Positions 40,597 to 50,856 of a DNA stretch of 64,000 nucleotides are shown piece after piece. The notes beneath the pieces were generated by a model. It worked only from the letters and a program-made list of their open reading frames with translations, searched no databases and was not told the origin of the DNA. Origin of the DNA: G965276675 sp965276675 (GTDB lineage Bacteria > Acidobacteriota > Terriglobia > Terriglobales > Acidobacteriaceae); assembly GCA_965276675.1 (NCBI GenBank), contig OZ255624.1, positions 806,001 to 870,000 on the forward strand, read 5' to 3'. Made by a program: the position numbers and the translations under genes. Position 1 is the first letter of the stretch. The number at the start of each line of letters is the position of its first letter.

Positions 40597-43107
40597 ATGA
40601 CGAGTATTCGTAATGATCTCGGTTATGCATTGCGGCAGCTGCGCAAGAGCGTTGGGTTCACGGTCACGGCGGTGCTGCTGCTGGCGCTGGGTGTGGGGGC
40701 GGTGACGGCGATCTTTTCCGTCTTCGATCAGGTGATGCTGCGGGCGCTGCCGGTGTCGCATCCGGAGCAGCTTGTCGGGCTGCGGGCTGGGGGCCTGTGG
40801 GAGGGCACATCGAGGACGCAGGGCGGCGACAACGATGCGTACTTCTCCTATCCCATGTACAGCGATCTGCGTAAGCAGATGCAGGTCTTCTCGGGACTGG
40901 CGTGCTCCTCGCGGGCGCATGTCGGGGTGAAGGGGCGAGGCGAGCCGGAGCTGGCCTATGCTGAGCTGGTCTCCGGCGACTTCTTTCAGGTGCTGGGACT
41001 GAAGCCAGCGCTGGGCAGGCTCTTCGTGCCCGCGGATACGCGCATGAGGGATGCCGCGGCGCTCACGGTGCTGGAGTTCGGGTACTGGCAGAGTCATTTC
41101 GCCTCGGACCCTAAAGTCCTGGGCCAAAGCCTTCAGGTGAATGGGCGCGGCTTTACGGTCATTGGCGTGGCGCCGCCGGGCTTTCATGGCGCGGTGCCGG
41201 GCGACTCGCCGGAGTTGTTCTTTCCCATCACCATGGAGTCGACCATCCTGCCCGGGCGCGACGACCTGGATCGTCATGACACGCGCTGGCTGACGGTGAT
41301 GGGACGCCTGCAGCCCGGCATGGCGGCCAAACGGGCGGAGGCGATGCTGGCGCCGGTGTGGCACGCGCTGCGTGTCGAAGAGTTCAAGCACAGCAGCAAC
41401 CACTCGGAGCGCTTCCGCAAGAGCTTTACCGAGCAGAGCCCGCTGCGGCTGGTGGGAGAGGCCAACGGCTTCTCCCCGCGGCGCAGCGAGCTGGAAGCGC
41501 CGCTCACTTTCCTGATGGGGCTGGCCGGGCTGGTGCTGGTGATGGCCTGTGCCAACATCGCCAGCCTGCTGCTGGTACGGGCGGCGGGACGTGTGCGGGA
41601 GATGGCGGTGCGGTATGCTCTGGGCGCAGGCAAAGTGCGCATCCTGCAGCAGCTATTGATGGAGGGCGGGCTGCTGGGCGTGGCTGGGGGCGCATTGGGT
41701 GTGGCGGCGGCGCCGCTGCTGACGGCTGGCCTGCTCAGGATGCTCTTCCCCTCGGACGGTGGAGGCGGAGACTTTAACAGGGCGCCGGATGCGCGCGTGC
41801 TCGTGTTCTCTGCCGTGGCAGCCGTGACGGTGACACTGCTCTTCAGCTTGACGCCGATGCTCGAGTTCTGGAGACCCGACGTGACCGGCGCCCTGAAGCA
41901 GCAGACACCGACAACGGGCGGACACTCCGCGCGTCTGCGCCGGATGCTAGTAACGCTGCAGATCGCGCTCAGCGTGGTGCTGCTGGTGGCGGCCGGGCTT
42001 TTCGTCCGCACGCTGGGCAATCTGCGCAGTGCCGGTCTGGGCTTTGCCACCGCGCATGTGCTGACCGTGGCGGTCGATCCGGAGCTGTCCGGCTATTCGC
42101 CGGAGCGCACACAGACGCTATACCGGCAGCTGCTGGAGACGCTGGGAAGTTTGCCGGGGGTGCAGGCCGCAGGCGCGACGAATGGGCCTCTGTTAAAAGG
42201 TGACAGTCAAGGTGGCAATATCAGCATCGCCGGCTACAAGAGCGGCCCGGACGAGGACATGGATGTGGAGGAAGATGCGGTAAGCCCCGGCTATTTTCCC
42301 GCGCTCGGGATTCCGCTGCTGGCTGGCCGCGTGCTTGCGCCCGAGGACACCGCCACGGGCCAGAAAGTCGCATTGGTAAACGAAACCTTCGCCAAGCACT
42401 TCTTCGGCAGCACCACGGCCGCGCTGGGGCGGCAGTTGATGTATGGGTTCGGTGGTCATCCGCCCGACACCATGATCGTGGGTGTGGTGGCGGACACTAA
42501 GCACGCGAATATTCAGGACGAGACACTGCGCACGGTCTTCAGGCCTTACACGCAGGTTAAGAAGCCGGGTCGGATGCAGTTCTATCTGCGCACCTGGCAG
42601 GAGCCGGGCGCGGCGGTGGCGAGCGTGCGCGGAGCGGTGGCGCGGCTGGACCCGGCGCTCGCGCTGGACCACGTGGAGACGATGGATGCGCAGCGCGCAG
42701 ACTCGATCAGCTATGAGCGCATGATGGCGGTGCTGGCCGCGCTCTTCGGGCTGGCGGCAGCGGCGATCTCGGCTATCGGCCTGTACGGCGTGACCGCATT
42801 CACGGTGGGGCAGCGCACGCGCGAGTTCGGGCTGCGCCTGGCCGTGGGCGCGAGCCGGGGACAGATTGTGCGCCTGGTGCTGCGGGAGGTGTTGCGGCTG
42901 GCGGTGGCCGGCATTGTCGTTGCGCTGCCGTTGGCGCTGCTGGTGGGCCGCTCCATGCACGGCACGCTCTATGGAGTGAAGCCGATCGATCCGGTGACGC
43001 TGGTTGCTGTGCCGTTGGTGATGGCGTGTGTGGCGATTGTGGCCGCGGGGTGGCCCGCGCATCGCGCTGCGGGCGTCGACCCCATGCAGGCTTTGCGGGA
43101 TGAGTGA
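40597..43107 (+). CDS. Duplicated MacB/FtsX-type ABC permease 2
   Basis: An 836-residue paralogue, 7 bp after permease 1 with a gggga ribosome site. Same plan: DLGYALRQLRKSVGFTVTA start, first core domain, an FtsX block (ANIASLLLVRAAGRVREMAV), second core (GIPLLAGRVLAPEDTATGQ, VALVNETFAKHFFGS) and final block TREFGLRLAVGASRGQIV ending GVDPMQALRDE. It differs clearly in the periplasmic domains, so it is a distinct transporter subunit. Confidence 0.92.
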   Translation: MTSIRNDLGYALRQLRKSVGFTVTAVLLLALGVGAVTAIFSVFDQVMLRALPVSHPEQLVGLRAGGLWEGTSRTQGGDNDAYFSYPMYSDLRKQMQVFSGLACSSRAHVGVKGRGEPELAYAELVSGDFFQVLGLKPALGRLFVPADTRMRDAAALTVLEFGYWQSHFASDPKVLGQSLQVNGRGFTVIGVAPPGFHGAVPGDSPELFFPITMESTILPGRDDLDRHDTRWLTVMGRLQPGMAAKRAEAMLAPVWHALRVEEFKHSSNHSERFRKSFTEQSPLRLVGEANGFSPRRSELEAPLTFLMGLAGLVLVMACANIASLLLVRAAGRVREMAVRYALGAGKVRILQQLLMEGGLLGVAGGALGVAAAPLLTAGLLRMLFPSDGGGGDFNRAPDARVLVFSAVAAVTVTLLFSLTPMLEFWRPDVTGALKQQTPTTGGHSARLRRMLVTLQIALSVVLLVAAGLFVRTLGNLRSAGLGFATAHVLTVAVDPELSGYSPERTQTLYRQLLETLGSLPGVQAAGATNGPLLKGDSQGGNISIAGYKSGPDEDMDVEEDAVSPGYFPALGIPLLAGRVLAPEDTATGQKVALVNETFAKHFFGSTTAALGRQLMYGFGGHPPDTMIVGVVADTKHANIQDETLRTVFRPYTQVKKPGRMQFYLRTWQEPGAAVASVRGAVARLDPALALDHVETMDAQRADSISYERMMAVLAALFGLAAAAISAIGLYGVTAFTVGQRTREFGLRLAVGASRGQIVRLVLREVLRLAVAGIVVALPLALLVGRSMHGTLYGVKPIDPVTLVAVPLVMACVAIVAAGWPAHRAAGVDPMQALRDE

Positions 43108-43114
43108 GGGATAG

Positions 43115-45595
43115 ATGACGATCGGGAATGACTTACGGTATGCCGTGCGGCAGTTGCGCAAGAGTCCGGGCTTCACCCTCGCCGCGGTGCTGACGCTGGC
43201 GCTGGGTATCGGGGTGAACGCGGCTATGTTTTCCGTCATCGACCAGGTGCTGCTGCGCAGCGTGCCGTTCCCGCATCCGTCGGAGCTGGTACAGATCTCC
43301 GAGGTGAATTACGGCGACAAGGTGGTCAACAGCTCGGGCGGCATTCCGCTGCCGGATGTGCAGGACTGGCAGGCGCGCAGCCACGCGTTTCAGGGGATCG
43401 GCTACTACTCCTTCAACCAGCCGACGGTGGGTGGCATCGATACGTCACGGCTCGAACCGCAGTTCCTGGGCAGCACGAACTTTTTTAAGATGCTGGGCGT
43501 GGCGCCGGCGATGGGCCGCGACTTCCAGCCTGGGGAGAACATGGCTGGTAAGTCGCATGTCCTCATCATCGGATACTCGCTGTGGCGCGATCTCTTCCAC
43601 GGCGATCCGCATATCCTGGGCCGCGCCGTCCCGCTGAACGGGACGATCTACACGGTCGTCGGCGTGCTGCCGCAATCGTTCAGCTTTCAGGGCGGCGATG
43701 ACTTTCTTTTCTCGCCGCTGGCGACCGACAGCAAGGAGCTGAACGACCGCGGCAACGGCATGCTGAACGTGCTGGGGCGGTTGCGGCCCGACGCGTCTGT
43801 AGCGGATGCCAACCGCCAGCTGAGCAGCATCAAGCGGCAGGAACTCCATGACTTCCCAGGCAAGGAACGCGACACCCGAGTGGTGGTCCAGTCCTACCAG
43901 GAGGCGCGCACCGGGCAGGTCAGACCGGCGCTGCTGGCGCTGGATGGGGCGGTGCTGCTGGTCTGGCTGATCGCCTGCGCGAACGTAGCCGGGCTGATGC
44001 TGACGCGGACCAGCGGCCGCCGCCGGGAGATCGCGGTGCGCAATGCGCTGGGCGCGGGCAGCGCGCGGCTGCTGCGCCAGTTCCTGACCGAGAGCCTGGT
44101 GCTGGCGCTGGCCGGCGGCGCCGCGGGATTGGCGCTGGCCTGGGCTGCGCTGCGCGTGCTCCGTCATTATCTGGACCGGATCCTTCCCAGCAATGGCAGC
44201 ATCCACATCGACGCCGCGGTCTGCGCGTACCTTTTTGCCGCTTCCTGCGTGTCGGCACTGGTCTTTGGCGTGCTGCCAGCGCTGCAGGCTGCTCGCGCGC
44301 CCGCGCAGGAGGGCTTGCGCGAGGGCTCGGCGGCTAGCGGCACTAGCCACAGGCAGCGGCTGCTACGGGATACACTCGTCACCGTTGAGGTTACGTTTAC
44401 ACTGCTTCTTCTGGTCGCCGCCGGGCTCGTGCTGCGCAGCCTCTCCGCGCTGCGGCATGCCGACCTGGGCTTTGCGCCGGACCACGTGGTCACGGCGGCG
44501 CTGGTGCTGCCGCAGAAGGGCTACTGGTTCGTTACGTTATCGGCTGCCGGTGCTGGTCCCAATGTAGTCCAGACGTTCTACACCCCGCTGCTGGACCGCG
44601 TGCGTCAACTGCCCGGGGTGGAAGCGGCGGGCGTCAGCACGGTGCGCCCGCTCGAGCCGAACTGGAACTTCAAATTGACCGTGGAGGTTGTGGGCCGCCC
44701 GAAGAACGACGCCAGGCATGAGCAGAATGCGCACGCGCGCGCGGCCACCGTAGGATTTTTCCCGGCAATGGGCATACGGCTGCTGCGGGGTCGTCTATTT
44801 ACAGGCGAAGACGCACCCGGAGCGCCGCTGGCGGCTGTGGTCAATCAGGCGTTTGCCCGCCAATTCTTTCCCAACGGGAATCCGCTGGGGCAGCAGTTCA
44901 AAGCCTCCGATAAAGATCCGCATCGCAACGCCACCATCGTGGGCGTGGTAGACGACGCGAAGCAAGTCTCAGCGTCTGATCCGGACCAGCCGGAGATATT
45001 TCTTGACCTCGACCAGTTCGGACCGGAGGACGACTTGTACCCGATCCTGGTTGGATTCCGGGCGAATCTGGCAGTGCGCACCAACCAATCGCCTGCGGCG
45101 CTGATCCCGGCGCTCGAGCGCATCGTTCACCAGGTGAACGGAAGCGTGGCGGTTGACAAACCGCAGACCATGCAGCAGGTGGTCGACGATTCCATGGGTT
45201 CGCAGGTATTGGCGGCGCGGCTGCTCAGCATCTTCGGCTTGGCGGCGCTGGCGATCGCGGTCGCGGGCGTCTACGGGTTGCTCGCGTACCAGGTCAGTCA
45301 GCGGACGCGGGAGTTCGGCGTGCGGATTGCGCTCGGCGCGCAGCGCGGCGATGTTCTGGAGCTGGTCTTGCGGCACGCGCTTATCCTTCTGGGAATCGGC
45401 ATGGCGGTGGGGCTTGCGCTCGCGCTGCTGATGAGCCGCTTCATTGCCGGTTTCCTGTATCAGGTGAACCCGGATGACCTCGTCACCATCCTGAGCGTCA
45501 CGGTCATTTTGGGCGCTTGTGGGCTGCTCGCCAGCTATCTGCCCGCGCGCCGAGCCTCGCAGGTCGATCCGGTGGAAGCACTCAGGTCCGAGTAG
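43115..45595 (+). CDS. Duplicated MacB/FtsX-type ABC permease 3
   Basis: An 826-residue paralogue, 7 bp after permease 2. Start DLRYAVRQLRKSPGFTLAA; first periplasmic domain with YSFNQPTVGGIDTSRLEPQ; FtsX block ANVAGLMLTRTSGRRREIAV; second domain GIRLLRGRLFTGEDAPG and AVVNQAFARQFFPNGNPLG; last block TREFGVRIALGAQRGDVL; end QVDPVEALRSE. All expected helices are present, so it appears intact. Confidence 0.92.
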   Translation: MTIGNDLRYAVRQLRKSPGFTLAAVLTLALGIGVNAAMFSVIDQVLLRSVPFPHPSELVQISEVNYGDKVVNSSGGIPLPDVQDWQARSHAFQGIGYYSFNQPTVGGIDTSRLEPQFLGSTNFFKMLGVAPAMGRDFQPGENMAGKSHVLIIGYSLWRDLFHGDPHILGRAVPLNGTIYTVVGVLPQSFSFQGGDDFLFSPLATDSKELNDRGNGMLNVLGRLRPDASVADANRQLSSIKRQELHDFPGKERDTRVVVQSYQEARTGQVRPALLALDGAVLLVWLIACANVAGLMLTRTSGRRREIAVRNALGAGSARLLRQFLTESLVLALAGGAAGLALAWAALRVLRHYLDRILPSNGSIHIDAAVCAYLFAASCVSALVFGVLPALQAARAPAQEGLREGSAASGTSHRQRLLRDTLVTVEVTFTLLLLVAAGLVLRSLSALRHADLGFAPDHVVTAALVLPQKGYWFVTLSAAGAGPNVVQTFYTPLLDRVRQLPGVEAAGVSTVRPLEPNWNFKLTVEVVGRPKNDARHEQNAHARAATVGFFPAMGIRLLRGRLFTGEDAPGAPLAAVVNQAFARQFFPNGNPLGQQFKASDKDPHRNATIVGVVDDAKQVSASDPDQPEIFLDLDQFGPEDDLYPILVGFRANLAVRTNQSPAALIPALERIVHQVNGSVAVDKPQTMQQVVDDSMGSQVLAARLLSIFGLAALAIAVAGVYGLLAYQVSQRTREFGVRIALGAQRGDVLELVLRHALILLGIGMAVGLALALLMSRFIAGFLYQVNPDDLVTILSVTVILGACGLLASYLPARRASQVDPVEALRSE

Positions 45596-45622
45596 CGGCA
45601 CTGAATTCAAAAGGAGCAAGGA

Positions 45623-48037
45623 ATGAATGTCGGCAACGATCTACGCTATGCATTGCGCCAACTGCGCAAGAGCCCAGGTTTTGCGATCACCGCGGTGTTG
45701 ACGCTGGCGCTGGGGGTGGGCGCTGCGACGGCGGTCTTCAGCGTGATTGATGCGGTGATGCTCAGGCCGCTGCCGTTTCCGCAGCCGGACCGCATTGTGG
45801 CGCTGGAGACGATCGCGAATGCCGGGTATACGCAGCCGGCGTCGTATCTAAGTTACCGGGACATGCGTGCGCAAAATCACACGTTCTCTGCGCTCGCCGG
45901 CTACTCAAGGAGCGGCATAAACCTGGAATCGCCGAATGGCCCCGTGGCTCTCCACGCGATCAAGACGACTGATAATTTCTTTGACCTGTTTGGCGTGAAG
46001 CCCTATCTGGGGCGCACCTTTCTTCCCGGAGAAGAGCTACCGGGCAAGGACGATCTAGCCGTGCTGAGCAACGAGGTCTGGCAGAGCGACTTCGGCGGCG
46101 ACAAGGGCATCGTGGGCAAGGTCGCACGCCTGGATGGGCGTCCGTACGTTATCGTCGGCGTGATGCCCTCGGATTTCCGGTTTCCACTGGGAGAGCGCAA
46201 CGCAATCTATACGCCTCTGCACGCTAGTCCCCAATGGCTCACAAGCCGGGGTACGCACTGGATTCCTACGATTGGCCGACTAAAGCCTGGTGTCACCCGG
46301 CAGGGGGCGCAGGCTGACATGGAGCGCGTCTTCGCAGATCTAGGCCGTGCTTACCCGGATACGGATGCCGGACGCACCGTGCATCTGCACACGCTGGCTG
46401 CCAGCATCAACCCCGATGTGCGCTCCCCGTTGTGGGTGCTGTCGTTTGCAGTGTTGGCGGTACTTGCCATCAGCTGCGTGAACGTGGCCGGCCTGCTGCT
46501 GGCGCGCGGCGTAAAGCGAGAGCGCGAGATGGCGATGCGTGCCGCCGTGGGCGCCAGCCGTGCGCGGCTGGTCGGACAGCTGTTGACGGAGAGCCTGCTG
46601 CTCGCGACGATGGGCGCTGCTGGCGGCGTGCTGCTCGCCTTTGTGATGCTGAGCGCGATGCGCACCTTCCTGGCCCACGCCATGCAGCGCGGCGGAGAGG
46701 TGCACCTGAATGCCGCAGTGTTGGTAGTGGCGGTGGTTCTTTCTGCCGTGGCCAGCATTGCCGCTGGACTTCTGCCGGCATTGCGTCTCGCCGGAGCCGA
46801 TCCAAACCGTGTGCTGAAGGCAGGGGGCAGCGCCGGTACAGGCCGTGGGCAGCACCGGTTGCGGTCTGCGTTCATTGTCACCCAGGTCGCGCTGGCGTTG
46901 GTGCTGCTGTTCACCTCCGGGCTGCTGCTGCAGTCGCTCTCCCGGACACGGCACGAGCAGCTTGGTTTTGATCCGAACCACATCGCGGCGACCGAGATCG
47001 ATCTCTCTCCGGGGCGCTACGAGGGGCGCGATGTGCTTACGGACTTCTATCAGCCGCTGCTCGAACGTGTCTCGCATCAACCGGGCATCGCTGCCGCTGG
47101 CCTGATTCAGATCGTGCCCGTTCAGAGCTCTGGCATGAATTCGGATGTGCATATCAAGGGGCAGCCGCCCTATCCGCCGAACCAGGAGATGCTCGCTGAG
47201 TTCCGCTTAGTATCGCGGGGCTACTACGATGCATTTGGGATAAAGCTGCTGCGCGGCCGCTTGTTCGACGAAAAGATCGATAAGCCGGGTAGTCCGGATG
47301 TGATCGTCGTCAACGAGGCGTTCGTGAAGAAGTTTTTTCCGAATGGGCAAGACCCCATCGGCCAGCACGACGATCAGGGTGGCGCTGAGATCATTGGCGT
47401 GGTCAGCGATGTGAGACAGGACCTTGCTCAAAAGCCGCAGGCCGAGATGGATACGTTGATCTCGCAGATTCCACCTAAGGACCGGCAGTCGTATCTATCC
47501 TCGACTCATCTCGTCGTGCGTACGGCGGCCGATCCCACCTCCGTCTACGGTGAGCTGCGCGCCGCGCTACATCAGACCGATGCCACCGTCCCGTTTCGCA
47601 CGCCGGAGACGATGGACGAGATTATTGCTGACCAGCTTTCGTTTAAGCGCATGGAGAGCTGGCTCTTCGGCATCTTCGCCGCACTGGCCCTAGTACTCTC
47701 GGTGATCGGCTTGTATGGTCTGCTGAGCCATGAGGTGGAGCTGAGCACGCGCGATATTGGCGTGCGCATGGCGCTGGGCGCCAGCCGCGGCTCCGTGCTG
47801 CGCACCATCCTGCTGCGTACGGCGGTCATGATCGCGACTGGGATCGTGACTGGCGCGGTGCTTACGTTCGTGGCGCAGAGGGGCATCGCCGCCGTCGTCG
47901 AAGTTGGGTATGGGCGCGACATCGGAGTTTTCTTTTTGTTAGCGGCGGCATTGTTCGTTGCCGGCATTGCCGCGGTCTCCCTGCCGGCACGGCGTGCTGC
48001 TTCCGTCGAGCCGATGCAGGCTTTACGCAACGAATAA
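45623..48037 (+). CDS. Duplicated MacB/FtsX-type ABC permease 4
   Basis: An 804-residue paralogue preceded by aaaggagcaagg. Start DLRYALRQLRKSPGFAITA; first domain with FFDLFGVKPYLGRTFLPGE; FtsX block VNVAGLLLARGVKREREMAM; second domain GIKLLRGRLFDEKIDKPG and VVNEAFVKKFFPNGQDPI; last block TRDIGVRMALGASRGSVL; end SVEPMQALRNE. It sits next to ATPase 2, with which it may pair. Confidence 0.92.
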   Translation: MNVGNDLRYALRQLRKSPGFAITAVLTLALGVGAATAVFSVIDAVMLRPLPFPQPDRIVALETIANAGYTQPASYLSYRDMRAQNHTFSALAGYSRSGINLESPNGPVALHAIKTTDNFFDLFGVKPYLGRTFLPGEELPGKDDLAVLSNEVWQSDFGGDKGIVGKVARLDGRPYVIVGVMPSDFRFPLGERNAIYTPLHASPQWLTSRGTHWIPTIGRLKPGVTRQGAQADMERVFADLGRAYPDTDAGRTVHLHTLAASINPDVRSPLWVLSFAVLAVLAISCVNVAGLLLARGVKREREMAMRAAVGASRARLVGQLLTESLLLATMGAAGGVLLAFVMLSAMRTFLAHAMQRGGEVHLNAAVLVVAVVLSAVASIAAGLLPALRLAGADPNRVLKAGGSAGTGRGQHRLRSAFIVTQVALALVLLFTSGLLLQSLSRTRHEQLGFDPNHIAATEIDLSPGRYEGRDVLTDFYQPLLERVSHQPGIAAAGLIQIVPVQSSGMNSDVHIKGQPPYPPNQEMLAEFRLVSRGYYDAFGIKLLRGRLFDEKIDKPGSPDVIVVNEAFVKKFFPNGQDPIGQHDDQGGAEIIGVVSDVRQDLAQKPQAEMDTLISQIPPKDRQSYLSSTHLVVRTAADPTSVYGELRAALHQTDATVPFRTPETMDEIIADQLSFKRMESWLFGIFAALALVLSVIGLYGLLSHEVELSTRDIGVRMALGASRGSVLRTILLRTAVMIATGIVTGAVLTFVAQRGIAAVVEVGYGRDIGVFFLLAAALFVAGIAAVSLPARRAASVEPMQALRNE

Positions 48038-48070
48038 CCATTCAGGACTTGGATTACAGAACGGACAACG

Positions 48071-48799
48071 ATGATCTCGCTTAAACAACTCGAACGCAGT
48101 TACAAAACAGGCGCGGGGCAGACATGGGTCTTACGCCGCGTGAATCTCGACATCAAGCCGGGTGAGTTTGTCACGGTCATGGGTCCCTCCGGGGCAGGGA
48201 AGTCGTCGTTGCTGAATGCGGTCGCGCTGCTCGACGATGGGTGGGCCGGCGAGTACCACTTCAACGGCGAAGCGGTGCACAGCATGAACCGCAAACAGCG
48301 AGCCGAGCTGGCCCGGCGCAAGATCGGCATGGTCTTCCAGAGTTACCACTTGCTGGACGACCTGACGGTGGAAGAGAATATCGAGCTGCCGCTCACCTAC
48401 AAAGACATGCCGCGTTCGGAGCGGCAGGCGCTGGTGGCCGATACGCTGGACCGGTTCAACATTGTTGGCAAAAAAGCGCTCTTCCCCAACCAGCTCTCGG
48501 GTGGCCAGCAACAGCTGGTGGGTATTGCGCGAGCCGTGATCCACAACCCGTCGCTGCTGTTGGCCGATGAACCGACGGGCAATCTTCATTCATCGCAGGC
48601 CAAAGAGATCATGGAGCTCTTTCGCGGGCTGAATGCGGCGGGCACGACCATCATTCAAGTCACTCACTCGGAGGTGAACGCCGGTTATGGCAGCCGTGTG
48701 CTCGAAGTGCGCGACGGCTGGCTGGTGAGCGACAGCGGCAATCCCGCGCTCACGCCAGACGCGCCTACTCATCCAGTGGCAGGGGTGAGCGCACGATGA
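48071..48799 (+). CDS. ABC transporter ATP-binding protein with altered D-loop (ATPase 2)
   Basis: A 242-residue MacB-type ATPase. Walker A GPSGAGKSS, Q-loop VFQSYHLLDDLTV, signature LSGGQQQLVGIARAV, Walker B LLLADEPTGNLHS and the H-loop QVTHSE. Compared with ATPase 1 the Asp of the D-loop (GNLD) is His, and the residues after the signature (RVA to LVG) differ. Catalytic Glu and Walker residues are kept, so it may still bind and hydrolyse ATP, but asymmetrically or poorly. It overlaps the TolC gene by 4 bp. Confidence 0.92.
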   Translation: MISLKQLERSYKTGAGQTWVLRRVNLDIKPGEFVTVMGPSGAGKSSLLNAVALLDDGWAGEYHFNGEAVHSMNRKQRAELARRKIGMVFQSYHLLDDLTVEENIELPLTYKDMPRSERQALVADTLDRFNIVGKKALFPNQLSGGQQQLVGIARAVIHNPSLLLADEPTGNLHSSQAKEIMELFRGLNAAGTTIIQVTHSEVNAGYGSRVLEVRDGWLVSDSGNPALTPDAPTHPVAGVSAR

Positions 48800-50787
48800 G
48801 AGACGCTCGCATCCTGCGTCAGGCGGCGCTCGTCTCCGCACTTTCTGTGGCCGCTACGCTCGCGAGCGCCGGTCAGGCCGCTCCACCGGCAACCACGACA
48901 ACAGCAGCGGCCACGGCGTCGACGACGACTGCGCCGCCGCAGCCCTTCCAAGTCTCGCTGCCGCATTCACATAACCCCCTCGGTCCTTACCTGCCGAGCA
49001 CGGTACCGGCGGCAAACCTGGCGAACTCGCCGCGTTTGGACCAGTCGATTCGCGACGGCAAGCTCTATCTGTCGCTCGAAGACGCGATCGCGCTCGCGCT
49101 GGAAAATAATCTGGATCTGGCCATCGCGCGCTATAACGTGCCGATCGCCGAGGCGGATATTCTGCGCACTCGCGCTGGTGCTCCGTTTCTGGGCGTGAAC
49201 ACGGGTATCGTGCAGAACACCTCAGGCGGCGGCGTCGGCGGGTTAGGTTCGGGCGCCCCTGGCGCGGGCGCCGGCGGTACCACGAGCGGCGCAGGTGGCG
49301 CGGGCGCGGGCGCGGGGGGCCTGGTGCAGTCCACCTATGGCGCGGGCACGGCTGTGAGCTCCTTTGATCCGCGAGTCGCCACAACGGCGTACCTGGAACA
49401 CCTCACCACACCGCAGGTCAACACCAACATATACGGTGTACCGTCCTTGCGCGTGAACGACGGGGTGGTGGACGCGAGCTATTTACAGTCGTTTCCCACC
49501 GGCACCTCTCTGGAATTCGATTTTGATAACCTGCGCGAGACAATCAATAGTCCGTATTCCAACCTGAACCCAGACCTGAGTTCATTCTGGCGATTTACCC
49601 TCTCGCAGCAGCTGCTGGCGGGTTTTGGCTTTGGCCCCAACCTGCGTTACCTGCGCATTGCCAAGAACGATAAGCGGATCTCCGACAGCGCTTTCCGCGA
49701 CCAGGTGGTGGCGACGGTGACGCAGATCGAAGACATCTATTGGGACCTGATGACTGCGTACCAGGACGAGCAGGTGAAGGAGCGGTCGCTCGCCTTTGCG
49801 CAGAAGTCCCTCGACGATGAGCGCAAGCAGCTTGCGCTGGAAGCGGTGCCGGCGATGGATGTGATGAAGGCCGAAGCCGAGGTGGCGACGCGCGACGGCG
49901 ACCTGACGATTGCCAAGACCACGCTGGAATTGCAACAGTCACTGATCAAAAACGCGCTCACCCGGCGGCTGGATGACGCCCTGGAGGAGATACCCGTGGT
50001 CCCAACCGCGGCGGTGGCCAGCGGAGCCCTCGTAGCAGCTCCGCCGGTGACGACGCTTATTGCGAAGGCGCTCACCGACAGACCTGAGCTCTACGAGTCG
50101 CAGGTAGATCTCCAGAACCGGCAGATCACGCGCAAATCGCTGCGGAATGCGCTGCTGCCTACGCTCACTGCGAGCGCGTACTACGCCGGTTCAGGACTGG
50201 CCGGGACGGCAAATCCCAACTACAACCTGGGCCAGAATATCGTGAGCGTGCCCCCCGGCTACGGCGGCGCCGTGACCAATGCCTTCAACGACTCCTCGCC
50301 CAACTACAGGGCAGAGCTGCAGCTCTCCATACCTTTGCGCAACCGACAGGCCAAGGCAGACCAGTTTCGTTCGGAGCTGGAATACCGTCAGGCCGAGCTG
50401 CGCCTGGAGCAGCAGAAGAAGCAGATCCGCATCGAAGTGCGCAATGCTGCGTATGCCCTGGAGCAGAATGGGGCGCGTGTGACAGCGGCGCGGAAGGCCC
50501 GCGACCTGGCGCAGCGGAGCTTCGACATTATGAAACAGGAGCAGCAGCTCGGAGCGGGATCGAGCTTTCAGACACTCACGGCAGAGCACGAGTTGGCGCT
50601 GGCTGACTCCACGCTGGTCGCCGCCGAGACCACCTACGAAAAATCGCGCGTGGAGGTGGATCGCTCGACCGGCGCTACGCTCGACCGGTTGGGGATCTCC
50701 ATCGATGAGGCGAGGTCGGGTGTGGTGGCGCAGCCGACGCCTCCAATGATTCCGCCTTCAGCGAATGCGCCCCAAGCCACTCCATAG
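48796..50787 (+). CDS. TolC-family outer membrane efflux channel
   Basis: A 663-residue OEP protein with a signal peptide and a long Ala/Thr/Pro-rich linker to about residue 85. LEDAIALALENNLDLAIARYN starts the first OEP repeat. An unusual Gly/Ala-rich insert (GAGAGG-type, about residues 145-185) follows early in the repeat. The second repeat (LIAKALTDRPELYESQVD) and a long helix pair (RLEQQKKQIRIEVRNAAYALEQ) complete the tunnel. It starts on the ATGA overlapping the ATPase 2 stop, so it is translationally coupled. This is the outer membrane part of the exporter. Confidence 0.9.
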   Translation: MRDARILRQAALVSALSVAATLASAGQAAPPATTTTAAATASTTTAPPQPFQVSLPHSHNPLGPYLPSTVPAANLANSPRLDQSIRDGKLYLSLEDAIALALENNLDLAIARYNVPIAEADILRTRAGAPFLGVNTGIVQNTSGGGVGGLGSGAPGAGAGGTTSGAGGAGAGAGGLVQSTYGAGTAVSSFDPRVATTAYLEHLTTPQVNTNIYGVPSLRVNDGVVDASYLQSFPTGTSLEFDFDNLRETINSPYSNLNPDLSSFWRFTLSQQLLAGFGFGPNLRYLRIAKNDKRISDSAFRDQVVATVTQIEDIYWDLMTAYQDEQVKERSLAFAQKSLDDERKQLALEAVPAMDVMKAEAEVATRDGDLTIAKTTLELQQSLIKNALTRRLDDALEEIPVVPTAAVASGALVAAPPVTTLIAKALTDRPELYESQVDLQNRQITRKSLRNALLPTLTASAYYAGSGLAGTANPNYNLGQNIVSVPPGYGGAVTNAFNDSSPNYRAELQLSIPLRNRQAKADQFRSELEYRQAELRLEQQKKQIRIEVRNAAYALEQNGARVTAARKARDLAQRSFDIMKQEQQLGAGSSFQTLTAEHELALADSTLVAAETTYEKSRVEVDRSTGATLDRLGISIDEARSGVVAQPTPPMIPPSANAPQATP

Positions 50788-50856
50788 ACAGGTGCGATCC
50801 AGCGAGGATGCTTCAGTGTTCGTTCACAGGCGGGGAAAGATGGCGAGTATTCTTCG

